Origin: Methanothrix sp.
GTDB lineage: Archaea > Halobacteriota > Methanosarcinia > Methanotrichales > Methanotrichaceae
Length of the DNA stretch: 43,313 nucleotides
Direction: 5' to 3'
NCBI GenBank assembly: GCA_026394505.1
Contig: JAPKYC010000137.1
Span: forward strand, 1 to 43,313
Below the pieces are notes generated by a model. The model saw nothing but the letters and a program-made list of their open reading frames with translations, was not told the origin of the DNA and ran no database searches. Positions 37,106 through 43,313 of the stretch are shown one piece after another; the stretch's first letter is position 1; each line of letters begins with the position of its first letter. The position numbers were made by a program, and so were the translations under genes.

Positions 37106-37510
37106 GCTTCTCTTTTAGCACTATACATTTGCATGCTCGATTTTTCTTATGACCGATGTCAATCTTGATATATAATTATTCTCTGCTCAAATAGCATGAC
37201 TCTCGTGCAAAATGGTTCTGACCAAAAGATGACCTTCTCATAAGATCGATAGGAGCGAACATACCACTATATGTCGGGAAACGCTTTACGTATTAACCTT
37301 TTGGTTATGCGACTCTTTGGTACAATTCGCTCTTATGCCGCTCTAGGGATGGTTACAATATAACCTGATTGCGGCAAGGGAAAATCCCTATTCATGTTCA
37401 TAAAAGGGCAATCAACAGATTAAAATAGGTGCGTTGACCTAAAGAAAACAGGATAATTTAAAAGAATAGTCTTATTCGCTTTAGATGGAGGGATTAATCT
37501 GAAGAAAGCA

Positions 37511-38500
37511 ATGCTTGCAGTATCGATGGCGATGGTTTTAGTATCGCTCATAGGTTGTTCATCTGCGCAATATGAAACTCGGTGGCCCTCGGGTGTTTTT
37601 GGAGCTACTAATCATATTTACCCCGGCCAAGCGTATAGTGGATACGCAACGCAAAACACCACATTCGACTTTGAGCAGAGTGTGCAGGGCAATGGTTACT
37701 TCATGACCTACCTGTATGCCAAGTCTGGAAATGTCGCCGTGAAGAATTATGCTCATGGCAGCGGCTCCTTAAGCAGTGAAGCCACTCTGACCTACCAGAA
37801 GTTGTACAAAATGAATCACCAGAACTACGCCGACTACAACGACTTTTACCAGAACTGCATCCAGTTCAAAGAAGATGTGGCTATGGTCTATGCGCCCATG
37901 AAGATCGCTGTCGGAACCGGCTATTATGCCGCAAATCCGCTGGATTATAGTTCATTGCTCAAGGAAAAGACCTGGGTAAAGAACTATCGTGCCGGCACCA
38001 GCATGCACCATGAGGTCGAGTATGCCCATGCCCTGGATAAGGAATTGAATATCGATGTTAAAGAGAAATTCAATTACACCTATGATCCAATTTTCGAAGG
38101 CGTAGGCTATACCCGGATGACGGTCAATGAAGATGTAACTGACGGCAAGGCACATATCGGAGTTCTTCAGGCAAACACGGAATTTGCCGCGAATAACCCA
38201 ACCCTCGATAATAGTAACCTGGTCGATCCAAAGGTCGCGAATTTCAAGAATAGTGCGTGGCGCAACCCATCCATCGAGATCGATGAGGATTACTGGGGAA
38301 CCTACCACATCGAAAAGAACATGACCCTCGAGGTGCCCTACTATAGGAAGACAACTCTTGACGACTGGCTACCCTGCTGCTTCGGCGGCTTCGATAGCAT
38401 GACTTCTCCCGATAAGAAGCCCTTCAAGTCGGCAACCGGCATCTTCGACTGCACCTGCTTCAAGGCACCAACCCAGGCTCAGTTCCCAAGAGTCTACTAA
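37511..38500 (+). CDS. Secreted surface protein of unknown function (about 330 aa)
   Basis: N-terminal MLAVSMAMVLVSLIGCSSAQYETRWPSGVFGATNHIYPGQ; signal-peptide-like; no recognised domain. Confidence 0.7.
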   Translation: MLAVSMAMVLVSLIGCSSAQYETRWPSGVFGATNHIYPGQAYSGYATQNTTFDFEQSVQGNGYFMTYLYAKSGNVAVKNYAHGSGSLSSEATLTYQKLYKMNHQNYADYNDFYQNCIQFKEDVAMVYAPMKIAVGTGYYAANPLDYSSLLKEKTWVKNYRAGTSMHHEVEYAHALDKELNIDVKEKFNYTYDPIFEGVGYTRMTVNEDVTDGKAHIGVLQANTEFAANNPTLDNSNLVDPKVANFKNSAWRNPSIEIDEDYWGTYHIEKNMTLEVPYYRKTTLDDWLPCCFGGFDSMTSPDKKPFKSATGIFDCTCFKAPTQAQFPRVY

Positions 38501-38546
38501 GAGAGAGGATTTTCCTTTCTCTTTTCATTTTTCTCAGATTTTAGAA

Positions 38547-39224
38547 ATGCCTTTGGGGGAAAAACCCTTTATGGCCGCGACACCAATTCTCAGCATGCAA
38601 TTCGCGACCTGGGAGACCCTTTACCAATCCATCCTGCAAGACTTCGGCTTTTCTCCAGGCCGGGACGAAGAAGCGGCAAGACTCCTGGCCGAGCTCTTGC
38701 GCGACCGAGAGCCACCAATGCGCGCCGCAGAGACAATAGTTGGCGGACGCAGGGCAGTGGTATGCGGCAATGCCCCCACCCTCGATAAGGAGCTGGAGGG
38801 GCTGCAAGAAAGAGATGCCGTCTTTCTGGCTGCGGATGGGGCCACGGCCGTTCTTTTAGGGCGCGCCGTTGTGCCCGATATTGTGGTCACTGACCTGGAC
38901 GGACCTTTTCCCGCCATTTTAAAGGCCAATCAGATGGGCTCTATTGTGGTGGTGCATGCCCACGGTGATAACCTGGATGCCCTGAAAAAATATGTGCCGC
39001 AGCTCGATAGAGTCATAGGCACAGTGCAGTGCCGTCCGCTGCCGGGCCTCCATAACTTCGGGGGGTTCACGGACGGAGATCGATGTGTATTTCTGGCCAA
39101 AGAGCTATGTGCGGCCTCTATAAAGCTGGTGGGCTTTGACTTTGAGGATGAGAGCGTCACGCCGCGCAAAAAAAGGAAACTGGCGTGGGCCAAAAGGCTG
39201 ATAGAATTGGCTCTTGCCGGATAA
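38547..39224 (+). CDS. mptE: 6-hydroxymethyl-7,8-dihydropterin pyrophosphokinase, MptE-like
   Basis: GRRAVVCGNAPTLDKELEGLQERDAVFLAADGATAVLLGRAVVPDIVVTDLDG...NFGGFTDGDRCVFLAKELCAASIKLVGFDFE. Start uncertain. Confidence 0.85.
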   Translation: MPLGEKPFMAATPILSMQFATWETLYQSILQDFGFSPGRDEEAARLLAELLRDREPPMRAAETIVGGRRAVVCGNAPTLDKELEGLQERDAVFLAADGATAVLLGRAVVPDIVVTDLDGPFPAILKANQMGSIVVVHAHGDNLDALKKYVPQLDRVIGTVQCRPLPGLHNFGGFTDGDRCVFLAKELCAASIKLVGFDFEDESVTPRKKRKLAWAKRLIELALAG

Positions 39225-39236
39225 AAAAGAATCACG

Positions 39237-39330
39237 TCTCTGCGACCTCTGCGTCTCTGCGGTTAATATTCGTAGCGGATAATTAAACCCAGGGGGTTAC
39301 CGAATAAAACCGCAGAGTCGCAGAGCGCGA
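39237..39330. repeat. Imperfect inverted repeat of CTCTGCG-rich units flanking a 28-nt spacer
   Basis: tctctgcgacctctgcgtctctgcggttaatattcg (39237-39272) versus cgaataaaaccgcagagtcgcagagcgcga (39301-39330). Confidence 0.7.
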
Positions 39331-39396
39331 GGGAGGACGAACGAACGGAGACGACTATTAATACGCGAGGAGCCAAGAAGCAATATCTATTCCAAC

Positions 39397-40041
39397 TTAT
39401 TTGTATATAACATTGAGGATCGCTTTTATGGCCTCTTCCGCCACCTTTTTTGCATCCTGCTCGGCGTCTATCTGCACAAATCGCTCCGGCTCAAGGGCGG
39501 CCAGGCGCCTGAAGTTTTCATCCACCAATCGCAGGAACTCGAGCCTCTCGAACTTCTGCCGTCCCCGGCGCGACTGCATTCTTTGCAGGGCGGCGTGTGG
39601 GTCTAAGACGAAGAGCAGAGTTCTATCCGGGAGCAAATTCCAGGGGCGGTAGATGCTCTGGATCCAATGCACCGGATCGGGCACAATTCCTCTCAGCGTC
39701 ACGCCCTGATAGGCGGCGGTGGAGTCGGCATATCTATCGGACAGGACAATTGCACCCGTTTCCAGAGCGGGGAGGACGGTCTTGGTGAGATGATGGGCGT
39801 GGTCCGCCATGAAGAGGAAAAGCTCTTGCATCTGCTTTGCGGCAGGGGGTCTTGTCTCGATGCTGCTTGCTCTTGCCAGTTCTGCTCTCAGGATCTTACC
39901 CACCTGTCCGGTCGTAGGCTCGGCGGTAAGCACCAACCTCCTCTCCGGCATCAATTCTGCTAGCCTTGAGGCAATCTGTTTGGCGGCAGTGCTCTTTCCC
40001 GAGCCGTCGATGCCCTCCAGGGTGATGAGCAGTCCCTTCAC
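39397..40041 (-). CDS. tmk: Thymidylate kinase
   Basis: MKGLLITLEGIDGSGKSTAAKQIASRL; VLSDRYADSTAAYQG. Confidence 0.95.
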   Translation of the reverse strand: MKGLLITLEGIDGSGKSTAAKQIASRLAELMPERRLVLTAEPTTGQVGKILRAELARASSIETRPPAAKQMQELFLFMADHAHHLTKTVLPALETGAIVLSDRYADSTAAYQGVTLRGIVPDPVHWIQSIYRPWNLLPDRTLLFVLDPHAALQRMQSRRGRQKFERLEFLRLVDENFRRLAALEPERFVQIDAEQDAKKVAEEAIKAILNVIYK

Positions 40042-40462
40042 ACTTGCAGGCTTTGGGCAGGGGAGTGATTAAATTGTCGCTGGTGATCCGTTTGCAGGAA
40101 AATAGATGCTGTCGCCCGATACTAACTCTGGTACGTCATCCGATGGGTATCCGCAGTCAGCCCAGTAACCCTCGTAGCGGGCGTCTGTACCGCATTTGGG
40201 TTGTCTCATGGTCATAGGTAGACAGATAGTCAGTATCCTACCATAAGGACCTATCAACGCGGCCTGTAGTCCCCTTCTTGCACCAGCATTCACAGCAGAA
40301 CATATTCTAAGCTCATGTCAGCCCTCTAAAGGGACATCATTTGAACGCAGCCGGAATTTATAAAGTTATCCATGCGAGATATATTGATTTCCTGGCAAGT
40401 GTCTTTGCCGTCTAGTAAGCTTTAAGTTGGAGTTGTACATTAACAATGCTGAGGTGCTTCAT

Positions 40463-41398
40463 TTGACCGACAAGATCTACGTAGTTGGGCACAAGAGTCC
40501 CGATACCGATTCTGTAACATCTGCAATCGCTTATGCCAATCTGAAGAACGCCCTGGGAATGAAAGAGGCAGTCGCTGCCGCCGCAGGAGACATCAACGAC
40601 GAAACCCGTTTCCTGCTGGATTACTTCAAAGTTGCATATCCTGAGAAGCTCACCGATGCCACCGACAAGATGGTCATCCTGGTAGATCACAATGAGATGG
40701 CTCAGGCTGTGGACAAGCTTAACATGGAAAATATCGTGGAGATCGTAGACCACCACAAGATCGGCGGTCTCGCTACCGGCAAACCCATATTCTTCCTCAA
40801 TGAGCCGGTGGGCGCGACCGGCGGCATCATCGCGAATCTCTATGAGCAGAACAATATCGCCATCAGCAAAGAGATGGCCGGCCTGATGATGTCAGCCATT
40901 CTCTCAGATACTGTGCTCTTCAAGTCTCCTACCTGCACCCCTCGCGACAAGGCTGCTGTGGAGAAGCTGGCCAAGATCGCGGGCGTCGATCCCATGAAGT
41001 TCGGCATGGAGCTCTTAAAGGCCAAGAGCAACATGTCCTCCAAGTCTGCCAAGGATATTCTCATGGGCGACTTCAAGAAGTTCGACTTCTCCGGCACCAA
41101 GTCCGGCGTGGGCCAGGTCGAGGTCATGGACCTGGCCGATCTCGCGCCCAAGAGAGCCGCCATACTGGATGAAATGAATAAGACGAAAGAGGATAAAAAG
41201 TTGGATATGGTCGTGCTCATGCTCACCGATGTCATGAAAGAAGCCAGCGATCTGCTCTTCGTAGGAAATGCGGAGGCAGCAGCAGGATTCGAGAAGGCTT
41301 TCGGCGGCAAGCTCTCCAACAACTCCATTTACAAGGAGAAGTGCCTCTCTCGCAAGAAGCAGGTCATCCCGCCCCTGGAAGGTGCCTTCAAGAAGTAA
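40463..41398 (+). CDS. ppaC: Manganese-dependent inorganic pyrophosphatase (DHH family)
   Basis: TTG start after GAGGTG; IYVVGHKSPDTDSVTSAIAYANL...VDHNEMAQAV...IVDHHKIGG. Confidence 0.92.
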   Translation: MTDKIYVVGHKSPDTDSVTSAIAYANLKNALGMKEAVAAAAGDINDETRFLLDYFKVAYPEKLTDATDKMVILVDHNEMAQAVDKLNMENIVEIVDHHKIGGLATGKPIFFLNEPVGATGGIIANLYEQNNIAISKEMAGLMMSAILSDTVLFKSPTCTPRDKAAVEKLAKIAGVDPMKFGMELLKAKSNMSSKSAKDILMGDFKKFDFSGTKSGVGQVEVMDLADLAPKRAAILDEMNKTKEDKKLDMVVLMLTDVMKEASDLLFVGNAEAAAGFEKAFGGKLSNNSIYKEKCLSRKKQVIPPLEGAFKK

Positions 41399-41481
41399 AA
41401 GGATCGCTAGATGAAGACAAGAGAGATGACGAGACCAGAATTTCATTCTCTTCATCTCTATCCATTTATGGGGGTGATAAC

Positions 41482-42096
41482 TTGAAAAAAATGATATTAT
41501 TAATGGCGGTAATATTTTGCGCAGCAATGATTAATGATGTGATGGCTCAGAATAATGCAAAAGTTTCCACGCTAACCGTCCTCAAGGAGGACAGCGGAAA
41601 TCTCTCGGAAATGATCTTGTTCCCATACACCACATTCCAGGATTTCGGCATTAATGGCCTCTTTGTAGGCGAAGCGGTCAAGTTTACGGCACCAAAACCT
41701 GGTTGGAAGATAAGCGGAATAGAAGTGACCGGCCTGACCACATACAACAACACGACAAAGCTTTTTGCGCCGGACAGGAACTTCCTCGTCGAGGTGAGGG
41801 ATAAAGACTTGAATCTGCTTTACAAGTTTGCCGATATGCAGAATCTGTACTTTGCATACACCAGCGAGGGCCGCTTTTTATCACGGGCAATAATGATTCC
41901 ATCGATACCGGTAACTGGTGACTTCTATGTGGTCTTCTACGACCGCGGATCCATGAGTATCGCGATGGAACAAACCAATGAAACGAGCAACTCCTTCTTC
42001 TTCTTTGAAAGCCAAATGAAGCCCGCCGATTTCACGACAGCAAAAGCAAACGACACCATGAAGATAAACTGGTTAATCCGTGTGGCTGGGGTATAG
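41482..42096 (+). CDS. Secreted protein of unknown function
   Basis: TTG start after GGGGGTG; LKKMILLMAVIFCAAMINDVMAQNNAKVSTLTVLKEDSGNLSEMILFPYTTFQDFGINGLFVGEAVKFT. Confidence 0.7.
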   Translation: MKKMILLMAVIFCAAMINDVMAQNNAKVSTLTVLKEDSGNLSEMILFPYTTFQDFGINGLFVGEAVKFTAPKPGWKISGIEVTGLTTYNNTTKLFAPDRNFLVEVRDKDLNLLYKFADMQNLYFAYTSEGRFLSRAIMIPSIPVTGDFYVVFYDRGSMSIAMEQTNETSNSFFFFESQMKPADFTTAKANDTMKINWLIRVAGV

Positions 42097-42160
42097 GAAA
42101 TTTGGAAGGAATCTATGACCGGATTCCCTCTAAATTGCTTTTTTTGATCGCATTATCCGA

Positions 42161-42862
42161 CTATGACATTAGAGATCCCTCTTGCTGCTTGGCACGATAT
42201 AGTATGTCATCCAGCTCGTAAAAATTATCCTGGATCAGGTCTTGCTGAGTTAGTTCTTTGTTCTTTTGAGCAACCACATAATTTGGATCAAGCTCCAGGG
42301 CCTTATCAAAGCTCAATCGAGCATCCTGATATTTCCCCTGCTCTAGGAGGACGACACCTTTGTTGTTCCAGCTTTTTGGATCTCGGGGATTTATTCTAAT
42401 GGCCGCTTCGAAACTTGCAAGAGATTCATCTAGTTTGCCTGCATTCCCCTGAGCCAGGCCTCTGCTCATCCAGGCATCATAGTAAGCTGGATTTATTTCC
42501 AGGGCATTATCGAAACTGGAAATGCCCTCTTCGTACTTTTCCAAACCCATAGTGAGCGCGAGACCTTTGAAGTACCAGGCGTCCGCGTTGGAAGAATTTG
42601 ACACCAGAGCCTGGTCAAAAATGTCAATGGCTTCACTATATTTGCCGAGATTGGCCAAGGCCAACCCTTTGCCGATTAGGAGAGAGGCGTTCGATGTGTC
42701 CAGTTCCAAGGCTCTATCATAGCTGGCAACGGCTTCCTCGTAGCTGCCATTGAGGGAAAACTGACGGGCTTCGGTAGACCAGTAGTCGGCAGTGTGTTCT
42801 CCAACAGCGGGCAAGATGCATATTGCAGCCAACGCCAGAATAGCGGAAAATGCGAGTTTCAT
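42161..42862 (-). CDS. Secreted TPR-repeat protein
   Basis: MKLAFSAILALAAICILPAVG signal peptide; repeated YEEAVASYDRALELDTSNASLLIGKGLALANLGKY units. Confidence 0.88.
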   Translation of the reverse strand: MKLAFSAILALAAICILPAVGEHTADYWSTEARQFSLNGSYEEAVASYDRALELDTSNASLLIGKGLALANLGKYSEAIDIFDQALVSNSSNADAWYFKGLALTMGLEKYEEGISSFDNALEINPAYYDAWMSRGLAQGNAGKLDESLASFEAAIRINPRDPKSWNNKGVVLLEQGKYQDARLSFDKALELDPNYVVAQKNKELTQQDLIQDNFYELDDILYRAKQQEGSLMS

Positions 42863-42945
42863 CGATGCCCTTCTCTCAGGAACTGATATATTTCTATTGT
42901 TTGCGAGGGGTAGCGGAGCATTAAGATCTGCCTATTCTGGCGTTT

Positions 42946-43159
42946 TAAGTCACCGACATGCACTCCGCGCGACAAGGCTGCCGTTGAGAAGCTGGCCAAG
43001 ATCGCGGGCGTCGATCATATGGAGTTCGGCATGGGACTGCTCAAGGCCAAGAGCAACATGTCCGCCAAGTCCGCCAGGGACATTCTCCTGGGCGACTTCA
43101 AGGAGTTCACCTTCTCCGGCACCAAGTCCGGCGTGGGCCAGGTCGAGGTCTGGATCTAG
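42946..43159 (+). pseudogene. Internal fragment of a ppaC-type pyrophosphatase gene
   Basis: SPTCTPRDKAAVEKLAKIAGVDHMEFGMGLLKAKSNMSAKSARDILLGDFKEFTFSGTKSGVGQVEVWI*; matches the central part of 40463-41398 with high nucleotide identity. Confidence 0.9.
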
Positions 43160-43291
43160 TACAGCGAGGCCGAAGTGAAACGGCGGCGGCGCACCCGCGC
43201 AGCAAGCTGCGGGGCATCCAAGGCGCCGCCGCATGAAGGTGGAACCAGGTTAAGCTGATCCAAACCTAAGCTGAATACGCATGCCCTTTAT

Positions 43292-43311
43292 CCCCGATGC
43301 AAGCATCGGGG
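43292..43311. repeat. Perfect 9-bp palindrome with 2-nt loop
   Basis: CCCCGATGC-AA-GCATCGGGG. Confidence 0.7.
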
Positions 43312-43313
43312 TA

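Noticed and set aside
40069-40293. 74-aa minus-strand ORF between tmk and ppaC
   Set aside because: No recognisable family, no clear RBS; could be a remnant but cannot be supported from sequence alone.

Overview
The window looks like a euryarchaeal methanogen chromosome segment. F430, coenzyme B and methanopterin genes, archaeal lipid genes and many secreted-protein genes suggest a Methanothrix/Methanosaeta-like organism; this assignment is inference. Recognisable core loci are cfbA-cfbE-cfbD (coenzyme F430), an Isf/AfpA flavoprotein pair, hacB - conserved unknown - aksF (coenzyme B), malic enzyme, tRNA-Ser, eL40, GGGP synthase, two M24 peptidases, DUF2150, Cgi121, COG1340 coiled-coil protein, MptE-like, tmk and a DHH pyrophosphatase. 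Accessory content includes a predicted EVE/PUA-like plus PD-(D/E)xK nuclease next to a wHTH regulator, a family B DNA polymerase with a broken motif C, a three-gene cluster of unknown small proteins with a decayed second copy, a SABATH-like methyltransferase, a double-CDGSH protein, a tandem family of small secreted beta-type proteins, HicBA toxin-antitoxin genes, and many partial gene copies lying close to their intact relatives. The strongest candidates for a second look are: (1) a tRNA-Ser(CGA) gene whose cloverleaf closes only if two non-canonical insertions are removed; (2) the EVE-nuclease; (3) the motif-C-defective PolB; (4) the unknown protein embedded in the coenzyme B operon; (5) the recurrent pattern of local gene-fragment duplication. 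No searches were run; family assignments come from reading motifs in the translated ORFs.
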